From: Streptococcus mitis
Lineage (GTDB): Bacteria > Bacillota > Bacilli > Lactobacillales > Streptococcaceae
Length of the DNA stretch: 64,000 nt
Assembly: GCF_946190275.1 (NCBI RefSeq)
Contig: NZ_CAMHZQ010000008.1
Span: forward strand, 24,485 to 88,484
Direction: 5' to 3'
Part shown: positions 43,246 through 51,705 of the stretch, piece after piece
Layout: each line of letters opens with the position of its first letter
Position numbering within the stretch: the stretch's first letter is position 1
Made by a program: the position numbers and the translations under genes
Notes under the pieces: model-generated
Seen by the model: the letters and a program-made list of their open reading frames with translations, nothing else
What the model was told of the DNA's origin: nothing
The model's database searches: none

Positions 43246-44142
43246 ATGGTAATTGAATTAAAATCAGAACAATTAAGAGTTCAATTTAACAGTTTTGGTG
43301 GGGCTCTTTCTTCTATAAAAGATGCTGAGGGACTTGAGTATTTGTGGCAAGGGGATGCTACTTATTGGAGTGGACAAGCTCCTGTTCTCTTTCCCATTTG
43401 TGGTTCATTGAGAGAGGATACAGCACTTTATATAGATGATAATGGACAAGAAAGTAAAGGAAAGATTCCTCGTCATGGTTTGGTTCGTAAGAAAGAATTT
43501 GAATTAGTTGAACAGACAGACAAGAGTGTAACTTTTGCAATTGAAGATGATGAGAATAGCTATCAAAACTATCCTTATCATTTCCGCCTAGAAATCACTT
43601 ATATCCTTACTGGCAAGACAGTACGAACTCAATACAAAATATTTAATAAAGAAACTAGCAAGGTCATGCCTTACTTTATTGGTGGACATCCAGGATTTAA
43701 TTGTCCTCTGCTTGATGATGAAGTCTATGAAGATTATTATCTAGAGTTTGAGAAAGAAGAGACTTGCTCTGTTCCTCGTCCTTTCCCAGAAACAGGTATG
43801 CTTGATTTTCAAGATAGAAGTCCATGGCTAGAGGGGCAAAAAGAAATAGATCTTAATTATGATCTTTTCAGCACAGATGCAGTCACCTTAGATGAATTGC
43901 AATCTAGAACAATTGCCCTTCGTTCTCGTAAACATGATAAGGGATTGAAAGTGCACTTTGCAGAGTTTCCAAACCTCATTATATGGTCAACTTTGAATAA
44001 AGGACCTTTCATTGCTTTTGAACCATGGTCTGGCTTGTCAACATCCCTTGAAGAAGGAGATCATCTAGAAGATAAGAAGAATGTTCGCCTCCTAGAACCT
44101 GGTCAAGTGGATCAAATTGGTTTTGATATCGAAATCTTTTAG
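43246..44142 (+). CDS. lacX: Aldose 1-epimerase family protein LacX
   Basis: Beta-sandwich mutarotase-like protein of 298 residues, the LacX subfamily found in lac operons. Visible features include the histidine in IPRHGLVRKKEFE and IGGHPGFNCPL. It may equilibrate anomers of galactose-6-phosphate or a related hexose phosphate; activity is inferred from family only. RBS CGGAG. Confidence 0.85.
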   Translation: MVIELKSEQLRVQFNSFGGALSSIKDAEGLEYLWQGDATYWSGQAPVLFPICGSLREDTALYIDDNGQESKGKIPRHGLVRKKEFELVEQTDKSVTFAIEDDENSYQNYPYHFRLEITYILTGKTVRTQYKIFNKETSKVMPYFIGGHPGFNCPLLDDEVYEDYYLEFEKEETCSVPRPFPETGMLDFQDRSPWLEGQKEIDLNYDLFSTDAVTLDELQSRTIALRSRKHDKGLKVHFAEFPNLIIWSTLNKGPFIAFEPWSGLSTSLEEGDHLEDKKNVRLLEPGQVDQIGFDIEIF

Positions 44143-44172
44143 ATAAAAAGCCACAAAAACAAACATTAATTG

Positions 44173-44237
44173 TTGACTTTTTTAGAAAATAGGAGTATAT
44201 TATGTTTGTAAGCAACAAATGATGTTTGCAACAAACA
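44173..44237 (+). promoter_or_regulatory. lacABCD promoter with LacR-type operators
   Basis: TTGACT (44173-44178), 17-bp spacer, TATATT (44196-44201). Two inverted repeats lie just downstream: one beginning TGTTTG at 44203 with CAACAAA, and TGTTTGCAACAAACA (44223-44237), which has perfect 6-bp arms. Binding of LacR there would block elongation or initiation. The leader to lacA is about 220 bases with an imperfect hairpin (AGGAAA/TTTCCT, 44283-44298) and no T tract. Confidence 0.65.
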
Positions 44238-44427
44238 AATAATCGCTTGTTATATTTTCTTTCGTGGAGAAAGATTATTTCTAGGAAACGGATTTCCTAA
44301 ACTTGAATAAGGTGTCATTCATCTCATTCAATCCAATTTGTCAATAAAGTGCTAGAAAGCTTTTGTAGGTAAACATCTAACCATAAAAGTCTTTACTAGC
44401 CTAGAAAAATAAAAAGGAGTATACAAT

Positions 44428-44853
44428 ATGTCTATTGTTATCGGTGCAGATGCTGCAGGTTTAAGATTGAAAGAAGTTGTGAAAGACTTCTTGGAAAAAG
44501 AAAACTTCCACGTTGTGGATGTTACAGCTGAAGGTCAAGACTTTGTTGATGTGACTCTTGCTGTTGCTGCAGAAGTAAACAAAGAAGAACAAAACCTTGG
44601 TATCGTGATTGATGCCTATGGAGCTGGTCCATTTATGGTCGCAACTAAGATCAAAGGAATGGTTGCTGCAGAAGTTTCTGATGAACGTTCAGCTTATATG
44701 ACTCGTGGACACAACAACTCACGTATGATCACTATGGGTGCACAACTTGTTGGTGATGAATTGGCTAAAAACATTGCTAAAGGATTTGTTAACGGTAAAT
44801 ACGACGGTGGTCGTCACCAAATTCGTGTTGATATGTTGAACAAAATGTGCTAA
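44428..44853 (+). CDS. lacA: Galactose-6-phosphate isomerase subunit LacA
   Basis: With LacB converts galactose-6-phosphate to tagatose-6-phosphate; 141 residues of the RpiB/LacAB fold. Signatures are [12 protein letters not shown] and [17 protein letters not shown]. LacA lacks the catalytic cysteine, which LacB supplies. RBS AAAAGGAG; lacB begins 30 bases later. Codon use is highly biased, in contrast to the paralogue at 48131-48559. Confidence 0.96.
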   Translation: MSIVIGADAAGLRLKEVVKDFLEKENFHVVDVTAEGQDFVDVTLAVAAEVNKEEQNLGIVIDAYGAGPFMVATKIKGMVAAEVSDERSAYMTRGHNNSRMITMGAQLVGDELAKNIAKGFVNGKYDGGRHQIRVDMLNKMC

Positions 44854-44883
44854 TTAGATTACAGTAAGAAAGGTAAGTTAAAA

Positions 44884-45399
44884 ATGAGAATTGCAATTGG
44901 ATGTGACCACATCGTAACAGATGAAAAAATGGCGGTTTCAGAATTTTTGAAATCAAAAGGATATGAAGTTATTGACTTTGGTACATACGACCATACACGT
45001 ACTCACTACCCAATCTTTGGTAAAAAAGTAGGGGAAGCTGTAACTAGCGGTCAAGCTGATCTTGGGGTATGTATCTGTGGTACTGGTGTTGGTATCAACA
45101 ACGCTGTAAATAAAGTTCCTGGTGTTCGTTCTGCCTTGGTTCGTGATATGACTACAGCTCTATATGCCAAAGAACAATTGAATGCTAACGTTATCGGTTT
45201 TGGTGGTAAGATTACTGGTGAATTGCTCATGTGTGACATCATCGAAGCTTTCATCCATGCTGAATACAAACCATCTGAAGAAAATAAAAAATTGATTGCG
45301 AAAATTGAACATGTTGAAAGCCACAATGCTCAACAAACAGACGCAAACTTCTTCACTGAATTCCTTGAAAAATGGGATCGCGGAGAATACCACGACTAA
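44884..45399 (+). CDS. lacB: Galactose-6-phosphate isomerase subunit LacB
   Basis: Catalytic partner of LacA; 171 residues. [12 protein letters not shown] and the active loop [18 protein letters not shown] are clear, and the C-terminal WDRGEYHD tail is shared with the paralogue at 47601-48119. lacC starts 10 bases later. Confidence 0.96.
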   Translation: MRIAIGCDHIVTDEKMAVSEFLKSKGYEVIDFGTYDHTRTHYPIFGKKVGEAVTSGQADLGVCICGTGVGINNAVNKVPGVRSALVRDMTTALYAKEQLNANVIGFGGKITGELLMCDIIEAFIHAEYKPSEENKKLIAKIEHVESHNAQQTDANFFTEFLEKWDRGEYHD

Positions 45400-45409
45400 G
45401 AGGTGACCT

Positions 45410-46339
45410 ATGATTTTAACAGTCACAATGAACCCATCCATCGATATTTCCTATCCTTTGGATGAGTTGAAGATTGATACTGTCAATCGTGTGGTAGATG
45501 TAACCAAAACGGCTGGTGGTAAGGGACTCAATGTTACCCGAGTACTTTCAGAATTTGGGGATTCTGTTCTTGCTACTGGTTTAGTGGGTGGCAAACTTGG
45601 TGAGTTTTTGGTTGAACATATCGATGATCAAGTAAAGAAAGATTTCTTCTCAATTCAGGGAGAAACTCGTAACTGTATCGCTATTCTCCACGGAGACAAC
45701 CAAACAGAAGTTCTTGAAAAAGGTCCTGTAGTATTGGAACAGGAAGGTAAAGACTTTTTGGAACATTTCAAAAATCTTCTGGAGTCAGTTGAAGTAGTAG
45801 CTATCTCAGGTAGTTTACCAGCTGGTCTTCCAGTTGATTACTATGCGAGCTTGGTAGAACTTGCTAATCAAGCTGGCAAGCCTGTTGTCTTGGACTGCTC
45901 TGGTGCAGCACTTCAGGCGGTTCTTGAATCACCACATAAACCAACAGTCATCAAACCAAATAATGAGGAATTATCCCAGCTTCTTGGAAAAGAAGTTTCT
46001 GAGGATTTGGATGAATTAAAAGAGGTCCTTCAAGAACCTTTGTTTGCAGGTATTGAATGGATTATCGTTTCACTTGGTTCCAACGGTGCCTTTGCCAAAC
46101 ATGGTGATATTTTCTACAAGGTCGATATTCCTAGAATTCAGGTGGTCAACCCTGTTGGATCTGGAGACTCTACTGTGGCAGGAATTTCTTCAGGACTTCT
46201 TCACAAAGAATCGGATGCAGAATTACTCATCAAGGCAAATGTCCTTGGTATGCTCAATGCTCAAGAAAAAATGACTGGTCATGTCAACATGGCCAACTAT
46301 CAAGCTCTATATGATCAATTAATAGTAAAAGAGGTATAA
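45410..46339 (+). CDS. lacC: Tagatose-6-phosphate kinase
   Basis: PfkB-family sugar kinase making tagatose-1,6-bisphosphate; 309 residues. [13 protein letters not shown] near the N-terminus and the catalytic aspartate in [23 protein letters not shown]. lacD starts after 1 base. Confidence 0.96.
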   Translation: MILTVTMNPSIDISYPLDELKIDTVNRVVDVTKTAGGKGLNVTRVLSEFGDSVLATGLVGGKLGEFLVEHIDDQVKKDFFSIQGETRNCIAILHGDNQTEVLEKGPVVLEQEGKDFLEHFKNLLESVEVVAISGSLPAGLPVDYYASLVELANQAGKPVVLDCSGAALQAVLESPHKPTVIKPNNEELSQLLGKEVSEDLDELKEVLQEPLFAGIEWIIVSLGSNGAFAKHGDIFYKVDIPRIQVVNPVGSGDSTVAGISSGLLHKESDAELLIKANVLGMLNAQEKMTGHVNMANYQALYDQLIVKEV

Positions 46340-46340
46340 A

Positions 46341-47321
46341 ATGGCTTTAACAGAACAAAAACGTGCACGCTTAGAAAAACTTTCTGATGAAAATGGTATC
46401 ATCTCAGCTCTTGCATTTGACCAACGTGGTGCTTTGAAACGCCTCATGGCTCAACACCAAACAGAAGAACCAACAGTGGCTCAAATGGAAGAACTGAAAG
46501 TTTTGGTAGCAGATGAATTGACTAAATACGCATCATCTATGCTTCTTGACCCTGAGTATGGACTTCCAGCAACTAAAGCTCTTGATGAAAAAGCTGGTCT
46601 TCTCCTTGCTTATGAAAAAACAGGTTATGACACAACAAGCACAAAACGCTTGCCAGACTGCTTGGATGTTTGGTCTGCAAAACGTATTAAAGAAGAAGGT
46701 GCAGATGCAGTTAAATTCTTGCTTTACTATGACGTAGATAGCTCAGACGAACTCAACCAAGAAAAACAAGCTTACATCGAACGCATCGGTTCTGAATGTG
46801 TGGCTGAAGATATCCCATTCTTCCTTGAAATCCTTGCTTACGATGAAAAAATTGCGGATGCAGGTTCTGTAGAATACGCTAAAGTAAAACCACACAAAGT
46901 TATTGGTGCTATGAAAGTTTTCTCAGACCCACGCTTTAACATTGATGTCTTGAAAGTTGAAGTTCCTGTTAACATTAAATATGTTGAAGGCTTCGCTGAA
47001 GGTGAAGTAGTATATACACGTGAAGAAGCAGCAGCCTTCTTCAAAGCCCAAGATGAAGCAACTAACTTGCCATATATCTACTTGAGTGCTGGTGTATCAG
47101 CTAAACTCTTCCAAGATACTCTTGTATTTGCTCATGAATCAGGTGCAAACTTTAACGGTGTTCTTTGTGGCCGTGCTACATGGGCTGGATCAGTTGAAGC
47201 TTACATCAAAGATGGTGAAGCAGCAGCTCGCGAATGGCTTCGCACAACTGGTTTTGAAAATATTGACGAGCTCAACAAAGTTCTTCAAACAACAGCAACT
47301 TCATGGAAAGAACGTGTGTAG
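46341..47321 (+). CDS. lacD: Tagatose-1,6-bisphosphate aldolase
   Basis: Class I aldolase that splits tagatose-1,6-bisphosphate into dihydroxyacetone phosphate and glyceraldehyde-3-phosphate; 326 residues. [14 protein letters not shown] and the Schiff-base lysine in [10 protein letters not shown] are visible. It completes the tagatose pathway and ends the lacABCD unit. Confidence 0.96.
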   Translation: MALTEQKRARLEKLSDENGIISALAFDQRGALKRLMAQHQTEEPTVAQMEELKVLVADELTKYASSMLLDPEYGLPATKALDEKAGLLLAYEKTGYDTTSTKRLPDCLDVWSAKRIKEEGADAVKFLLYYDVDSSDELNQEKQAYIERIGSECVAEDIPFFLEILAYDEKIADAGSVEYAKVKPHKVIGAMKVFSDPRFNIDVLKVEVPVNIKYVEGFAEGEVVYTREEAAAFFKAQDEATNLPYIYLSAGVSAKLFQDTLVFAHESGANFNGVLCGRATWAGSVEAYIKDGEAAAREWLRTTGFENIDELNKVLQTTATSWKERV

Positions 47322-47345
47322 CACTCAAATTGTGAAAATAACTTC

Positions 47346-47378
47346 AGTCTAGGGATAGAAATATCTCTAGACTTTTTT
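47346..47378 (+). terminator. Terminator after lacABCD
   Basis: AGTCTAGGGA pairs with TCTCTAGACT (one G-T pair), then TTTTTT. Confidence 0.85.
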
Positions 47379-47385
47379 GATGACG

Positions 47386-47421
47386 TAAAAATAACCTTGA
47401 GTTAGTTATCCTCAAGGTTAT
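47386..47421 (-). terminator. Minus-strand terminator of the second lacAB pair
   Basis: A perfect 11-bp stem (47391-47401 with 47411-47421). On the minus strand it is followed by TTTTTA. The transcript of lacA2-lacB2 would read through the BOX element before stopping here. Confidence 0.65.
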
Positions 47422-47573
47422 ACTCTTCGAAAATCTCTTCAAAGTACGTCAGCGTCGCCTTACCGTATATATATGTAACTGACTGCGTCAGTTCTATCCA
47501 TAACCTCAAAGCAGTGCTTTGAGCAGCCAGCGGCTAGCTTCCTAGTTTGCTCTTTGATTTTCATTGAGTATTA
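47420..47573 (-). repeat. BOX element, reverse orientation
   Basis: The reverse complement starts AATACTCAATGAAAATCAAA and ends in TTCGAAGAGTAT, the same 154-bp layout as 2727-2880, with a diverged centre (TATATATA replacing the CATAGC stretch). It lies in the 3' untranslated region between lacB2 and its terminator. Confidence 0.9.
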
Positions 47574-47600
47574 GATAAAATATATAAGAAGGAATGCAAG

Positions 47601-48119
47601 TTAATCGTGATATTCTCCACGATCCCACTTGGCATTCTCTTCATCGAAGATATGATCATTGGCAGCTACATCTGGGCTCACTTCAGATAGTTTATCAATT
47701 TTCGCAATCAATTCCTCTTTTTCAGGACTTGGTTTGTATTTGGTATTGATAAATTCATCTACAATGTTGTTAATGAAATTGATACCTAGGATAGCACCAC
47801 CGAAAGCAACAATATTAGCATTGAGATTTTCACGAGCGGAACGAGCAGTCGCAACATCTCCGACAAGTACAACTCGAGTTCCAGGAACTTTATCAGCAGA
47901 TACAGCAATTCCAACACCTGTACCGCAAAGGGCAACTCCAAAGTCAGCCCGTCCATTGACGACTTCCTCTGCAATTAAGCGACCATAAATAGGATAGTGG
48001 GTACGGACGAAATCATAAGTACCAACATCAATGATTTCATGACCTTGTTCTTTTAGGTGTTTTGAAATCTTCATCTTCACATCTGTTACAATGTGATCAC
48101 AACCGAGAGCAATTTTCAT
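47601..48119 (-). CDS. lacB: Second LacB-like galactose-6-phosphate isomerase subunit
   Basis: A 172-residue RpiB/LacB protein: [30 protein letters not shown] with the catalytic cysteine, and the same WDRGEYHD end as LacB. About half the residues match LacB at 44884. The stretch after the catalytic loop (VVLVGDVATARSARENLNANIVAFGG) keeps the layout. Likely an isomerase for galactose-6-P, or for another phosphorylated aldose. It is second in a minus-strand pair, 11 bases after the lacA-like gene. No kinase, aldolase or PTS gene goes with it. Confidence 0.85.
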   Translation of the reverse strand: MKIALGCDHIVTDVKMKISKHLKEQGHEIIDVGTYDFVRTHYPIYGRLIAEEVVNGRADFGVALCGTGVGIAVSADKVPGTRVVLVGDVATARSARENLNANIVAFGGAILGINFINNIVDEFINTKYKPSPEKEELIAKIDKLSEVSPDVAANDHIFDEENAKWDRGEYHD

Positions 48120-48130
48120 GGGAATACCTC

Positions 48131-48559
48131 CTAGCAGAGCTTGTTCAGCATATCAATGCGAACTTGGTGACGGCCAGCATCATAGTTGTGCTCAAGAAAG
48201 GTTTTGACTATTTCAACTGCTAAAATATCACCTGTAATTCCAGAACCAATTGTAATGATTGGAGTAGAATTGTGTCGAATAGTCATCATGGCAGAGTGTT
48301 CATCGGAAACAGCGGCGCAGATAATACCTTTAAACTTATTAGCAGGCATAAAAGAATGTCCAAACTTGTCAAAAAGAATAGCACGAGCTTGCTTATATTT
48401 TCTAAACTCTGTAATAGCATTGACAGTAGAATCAACGAAATCCGCAGAACCTTGTGTAGAGTTGAGATCAATTACTTCATAACCAGAATGAAGCAGATAG
48501 TGTTTGACGGTTTCTTTCAGTTGGAAACCATCTTGGTCAGTAGCTAAAATAACTTTCAT
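48131..48559 (-). CDS. lacA: Second LacA-like galactose-6-phosphate isomerase subunit
   Basis: A 142-residue LacA-like protein, well diverged from LacA at 44428: ILATDQDGFQLKETVK replaces [12 protein letters not shown], and SGITGDILAVEI replaces the usual loop. Both end in GRHQVRIDMLNKLC-like tails. It keeps the conserved ATDQDG and SDEHSAMMTIRHNS positions. RBS AGAAGG. Promoter about 90 bases upstream (48646-48674). Codon use is less biased than in lacABCD, so lower expression is expected. Confidence 0.83.
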   Translation of the reverse strand: MKVILATDQDGFQLKETVKHYLLHSGYEVIDLNSTQGSADFVDSTVNAITEFRKYKQARAILFDKFGHSFMPANKFKGIICAAVSDEHSAMMTIRHNSTPIITIGSGITGDILAVEIVKTFLEHNYDAGRHQVRIDMLNKLC

Positions 48560-48645
48560 AAGAACCTTCTTTCTTTAGCTATCCAAAAGCATGCAATGAA
48601 AGATCATTGTTGACGATATAGAAGATATATTATGTCTTCAAATAT

Positions 48646-48677
48646 AGTATAGTCCTTGTAAAATTATTTGTCAAGGA
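48646..48677 (-). promoter_or_regulatory. Promoter of second lacAB pair with overlapping 25-bp inverted repeat
   Basis: On the minus strand TTGACA (48669-48674), 17-bp spacer, TATACT (48646-48651): near-consensus. The -35 lies inside an inverted repeat (48653-48677) with outer arms TCCTTG/CAAGGA and 10 of 12 paired positions matching. A similar element covers the -35 at 49306-49330. Confidence 0.75.
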
Positions 48678-48683
48678 TTCATA

Positions 48684-48719
48684 AAAACTAGCTGAAAAAT
48701 TTTTTCTCCAGCTAGTTTT
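48684..48719 (-). terminator. Terminator of the Rrf2 gene
   Basis: AAAACTAGCTG (48684-48694) and CAGCTAGTTTT (48709-48719) form a perfect 11-bp stem that includes the stop codon of the Rrf2 gene; minus-strand tail is T-rich. Confidence 0.7.
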
Positions 48720-49188
48720 GGCATTTATTGACCCAATTTCTGATATCGGTTAAATCATAGTTAATCTCAGATTGATGGGCTACCTGGCTGAGTGTAATAG
48801 AAGTCAGGGTTGCAACTAAAGTGTTTTCAATAATATCAAGAGAGTTGGTTACAACACATCTTTTAGCCTTTTTACTTTCCTCGTTGCCTAAGAATTTTTT
48901 TAGAAGATTTTGACTTTCAAAGATTCGATTTTTTCCTTCTATAGCTACAAATACATCGTAAAAGGTGATTTGGCTGAGGGGTTTAGAAAGAGCAACGCCT
49001 CCATTTTTCCCTCTAACGGATTTAACCAACCCTTCGTTGTCTAATAGTTTTATAATTTTTTTCAAATAAGAATCTGAAACTTCTAGCCGTTCACTCAAGG
49101 AAATTGTATTGATATATTTTCCTTCAGGGAGCTGATCTAACATGAGTAAGACATAGACTGACTGTTCCCAACCTGATGACAATCGCAT
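48712..49188 (-). CDS. Rrf2-family transcriptional regulator
   Basis: A 158-residue winged-helix regulator (MRLSSGWEQSVYVLLMLDQL; LSERLEVSDSYLKKIIKLLD; GKNGGVALSKP is the Rrf2 wing). The central sensor loop has a single cysteine (KKAKRCVVTNS) and a second one at the C-terminus (NKCQN), so a classic three-cysteine Fe-S site is absent; a thiol switch or small-ligand sensor is more likely. Start is the ATG at 49188 behind GGAGGT; a longer frame exists but overlaps this RBS. It lies between the lacA2B2 pair and the divergent transporter-methyltransferase operon and probably controls one or both. Confidence 0.85.
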   Translation of the reverse strand: MRLSSGWEQSVYVLLMLDQLPEGKYINTISLSERLEVSDSYLKKIIKLLDNEGLVKSVRGKNGGVALSKPLSQITFYDVFVAIEGKNRIFESQNLLKKFLGNEESKKAKRCVVTNSLDIIENTLVATLTSITLSQVAHQSEINYDLTDIRNWVNKCQN

Positions 49189-49305
49189 GTTTGTACCTCC
49201 ATATAAAAAGATAATGATTATCCACAATTACCAGTATAGTCTTTTTTTGTTTTTTTCTCAATACATAGGAGTTTAAAAAAATAATCTTGGAATTTTTTGA
49301 TAAAT

Positions 49306-49336
49306 CTCTTGACATTCATTTTTAAAAGAGTAGAAT
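49306..49336 (+). promoter_or_regulatory. Promoter of transporter-methyltransferase operon with 25-bp inverted repeat
   Basis: TTGACA (49309-49314), 16-bp spacer, TAGAAT (49331-49336). The -35 is inside a 25-bp element (49306-49330) with ends CTCTT/AAGAG. It matches the element at 48653-48677 (read on the minus strand) at 16 of 25 positions, with CTTGACA and TTTTA-AAG shared and the -35 at the same place. Confidence 0.65.
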
Positions 49337-49382
49337 AAAAGACAAAAAATATCATCAATATCTTTTGAAAGAAGGGTAAAAA

Positions 49383-50297
49383 ATGAAACGAGGTTCAAAT
49401 TTTATTTTTTTGATTTCTATATTACTTACCACACTTTTTATGGGGTCGTCTTTTCCAACTGGGAAATATCTTATAGTAGTTGAAAAGACTCCTCCATTAT
49501 TACTTGGGGGTGTTCGATTTATTATTGCTGGGTTAGTGATGTTGGTATTATCATTTTTATTTGGCAAGGGAGGGACTATCATCCCTAAAAGTCAAGGTAG
49601 CAAGATAAAGGGGGTTATACTGGTTGTGACTATCGGGCTCTTACAGACAGCTGGAACCATGGGATTTCTTAATCTTGCCCTAGCTCATGATGTGTCATCA
49701 TCGATGTCTTCCATTATCTTATTTACGAATCCTCTTTGGTTAGCTTTCTTAGCGCATTTTTTGTTAAAGGATACATTGACTTTTCAGAAGATAAGTGCCT
49801 TAGTATTAGGTGTGGCTGGAGTTGTTACTTGTATTGGACTAGATGTATCTGCGTTTAGTTTAGGTGCTTTGTTTGCTTTACTTGGTTCATTTTGTTGGTC
49901 GGTCAATACAGTTGTCACCAAGAAAATTCCTTTTGATAATGGTCCGTGGATATTTACAGCTTGGCAATTGTTATTAGGTGGGGTCTTCCTTTACTTATTC
50001 TCAATACCTGTGCATGAAAGTTATAACTTTCTAAATTTAGGATTTTGGGGCTGGGTTTGGTTTATATGGTTAATTATTCCTGCGTCTGTTGGTTCGTTTG
50101 GACTGTGGTTTTATAGTCTGGGACAAAGGGGAGCAACAGTAGCCAGCAGTTTCTTGTTTTTAGTTCCAGTATTTTCAACTATCTTTTCTATTATGGGCTT
50201 ACATGAGCCATTTACATTGAATTTGGTTCTTGGGGGTTCGATGGTTGTGTTAGCATTGGTATTGGTGAACTGGAAAGTCAAGGGAGAAGAGGAGTAG
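49383..50297 (+). CDS. DMT-superfamily transporter (EamA family)
   Basis: A 304-residue membrane protein with ten predicted helices in two EamA halves (residues about 8-140 and 155-295). Conserved residues include GSSFPTGKYL, PLLLGGVRFIIAG and FLNLALAHDVSSSMSSIILF. Such proteins export metabolites, amino acids or drugs. The methyltransferase gene 3 bases downstream suggests export or uptake of a methylated compound or its precursor. RBS AAGAAGGG. Codon use (more TTA, ATA, GTA) differs from the lac genes on both sides. Confidence 0.85.
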   Translation: MKRGSNFIFLISILLTTLFMGSSFPTGKYLIVVEKTPPLLLGGVRFIIAGLVMLVLSFLFGKGGTIIPKSQGSKIKGVILVVTIGLLQTAGTMGFLNLALAHDVSSSMSSIILFTNPLWLAFLAHFLLKDTLTFQKISALVLGVAGVVTCIGLDVSAFSLGALFALLGSFCWSVNTVVTKKIPFDNGPWIFTAWQLLLGGVFLYLFSIPVHESYNFLNLGFWGWVWFIWLIIPASVGSFGLWFYSLGQRGATVASSFLFLVPVFSTIFSIMGLHEPFTLNLVLGGSMVVLALVLVNWKVKGEEE

Positions 50298-50300
50298 TCT

Positions 50301-51005
50301 ATGGAAGTTGGAAATGATATTGTTATTCAAAGTGGGACACAATGGAGTTTTGGTAATGGTGTAGCTCAACATTTTGATGAGCATGTTAGACAATCCATTA
50401 CTTTATATGATGAAGGACATGACCTTGTTTGTCATCTAAGCGATTTTTTTATTCGTGACCATTCCTTATGTTATGAGCTAGGCTCTGCAACGGGTAATCT
50501 GATTGGTAAATTATACCAGCGTCACAAGTCTAAAAAAGAAATTCGTTTTATCGGGATAGAAGAGATTCCAGAAATGAATCAAGTGGCACAATCAAAATTT
50601 CCTGAACTTGAATTCATAACAAGCTCCGTGGAGGAAGCCAGGTTAGAACCCAGCGATTTAATTATTAGCTATTATTTCCTTCAGTTTATTCTTCCAGACA
50701 AGAGAATAAAGATTTTATCAAAAATATACGAATCGTTAGTTGAAGGTGGAGCGTTTATTCTATTTGAGAAAGAAATCATTACAGATCCGAAGGTAAATAA
50801 GTTGATAGTTTCCAATTATATTAAATTTAAGCAGGAACATGGATTTAGTCCAGAAGAAATTCTATCTAAGCAATTGAGCTTGGAGGGAGTTATGATTAAC
50901 CACACTCATGCTGAAAATAAAGAAATGTTAAAGAGTGCTGGATTTCATCATGTAGAAACGATAATGAGATATGGAGAGTTCAATGGATACATTTGTTTTA
51001 AATGA
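50301..51005 (+). CDS. SAM-dependent methyltransferase, CmoA-like
   Basis: A 234-residue class I methyltransferase. Motif I is CYELGSATGNL. The N-terminal FGNGVAQHFDEHVRQSI and the C-terminal half (YYFLQFILPDKRIKILSKIY; LSLEGVMINHTHAENKEML; AGFHHVETIMRYGEFNGYICF) follow the layout of CmoA, which makes carboxy-SAM for tRNA cmo5U in Gram-negatives. The position where I recall a carboxylate-binding Arg in CmoA (after K in the KR motif before LENVM) appears to be Gln here, so plain methyl transfer is possible. RBS GAGGAG in the end of the transporter gene. Function unknown. Confidence 0.75.
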   Translation: MEVGNDIVIQSGTQWSFGNGVAQHFDEHVRQSITLYDEGHDLVCHLSDFFIRDHSLCYELGSATGNLIGKLYQRHKSKKEIRFIGIEEIPEMNQVAQSKFPELEFITSSVEEARLEPSDLIISYYFLQFILPDKRIKILSKIYESLVEGGAFILFEKEIITDPKVNKLIVSNYIKFKQEHGFSPEEILSKQLSLEGVMINHTHAENKEMLKSAGFHHVETIMRYGEFNGYICFK

Positions 51006-51705
51006 AGATAATCACAAAAAATGGGAAGAATTACACGCCCAATCATCAAAAACAGAGACACGCTTAGTTCCTAATGATGCAGTTCAAAAGATTTTTTCTT
51101 TGAGAAATCAAATCGTTACTCAAAACGATGAGTGTAGGGTATTAGAAGTTGGTTGTGGTTTTGGAAGGAATCTTTACTATTTAATTGAAAATCATTATGC
51201 GGATACTTATTGTGGTGTAGATTTAACAAAAGAGGCCGCTGATAGTGCAAAACGATTATTGACTAAGTCATTTCCACAATTTAATTGTCATATAACACAG
51301 ACAGATGTAGGTAAAGGTTTAGATTTTCCTGACAACCATTTCGATTCTATATTTGATATAATGTCTGCGATTACATTTATAGTGGATGAAAAAGATAGAC
51401 AGAACTATTTTTCAGAGGTAAAAAGGATGTTGAAAACAGGAGGAATGTATTATTTTTATTGTCCACGGAAAGATGGAATTTTCCGAGACGCAATTCCTGA
51501 TAATTCTTTACTAGAAAAAGGTTATATACGTAGAAAACTAGATTCAATGTTAGAAAGAGTTTATACAGAAAGTGAGTTAATTGAATTATTGGCTCCTATG
51601 CGTCTTGTAAAATTAGAAATCGGTTCAAAACATACTAGAGCTTTTGGTGATGAGTTATTTATCAGGAATAATGGATTTTGGTTTGGAGCTTTCAAAAAAA
51701 TATAG
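50983..51705 (+). CDS. Class I SAM-dependent methyltransferase
   Basis: A 240-residue enzyme with motif I RVLEVGCGFGRNLYYL, the acidic ribose residue in YCGVDLTKEA and the late VKRMLKTGGMYYFYCPRK, of the Methyltransf_11/25 type. Start is taken as ATG 50983 because GGAG (50973-50976) fits; an ATG at 50971 overlaps that RBS. It overlaps the previous gene by 23 bases, so translation is coupled. It is AT-rich with many ATA and AGA codons, unlike the lac genes. The substrate is not evident. Confidence 0.8.
   Translation: MDTFVLNEDNHKKWEELHAQSSKTETRLVPNDAVQKIFSLRNQIVTQNDECRVLEVGCGFGRNLYYLIENHYADTYCGVDLTKEAADSAKRLLTKSFPQFNCHITQTDVGKGLDFPDNHFDSIFDIMSAITFIVDEKDRQNYFSEVKRMLKTGGMYYFYCPRKDGIFRDAIPDNSLLEKGYIRRKLDSMLERVYTESELIELLAPMRLVKLEIGSKHTRAFGDELFIRNNGFWFGAFKKI

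Noticed and set aside
44281..44300. cre site in the lacA leader (AGGAAACGGATTTCCT)
   Set aside because: The arms are palindromic, but the spacing around the CG core does not fit the cre consensus; treated as a hairpin.
50301..51005. Calling the gene cmoA
   Set aside because: No cmoB partner, host lineage does not make cmo5U, and a probable key arginine is replaced.
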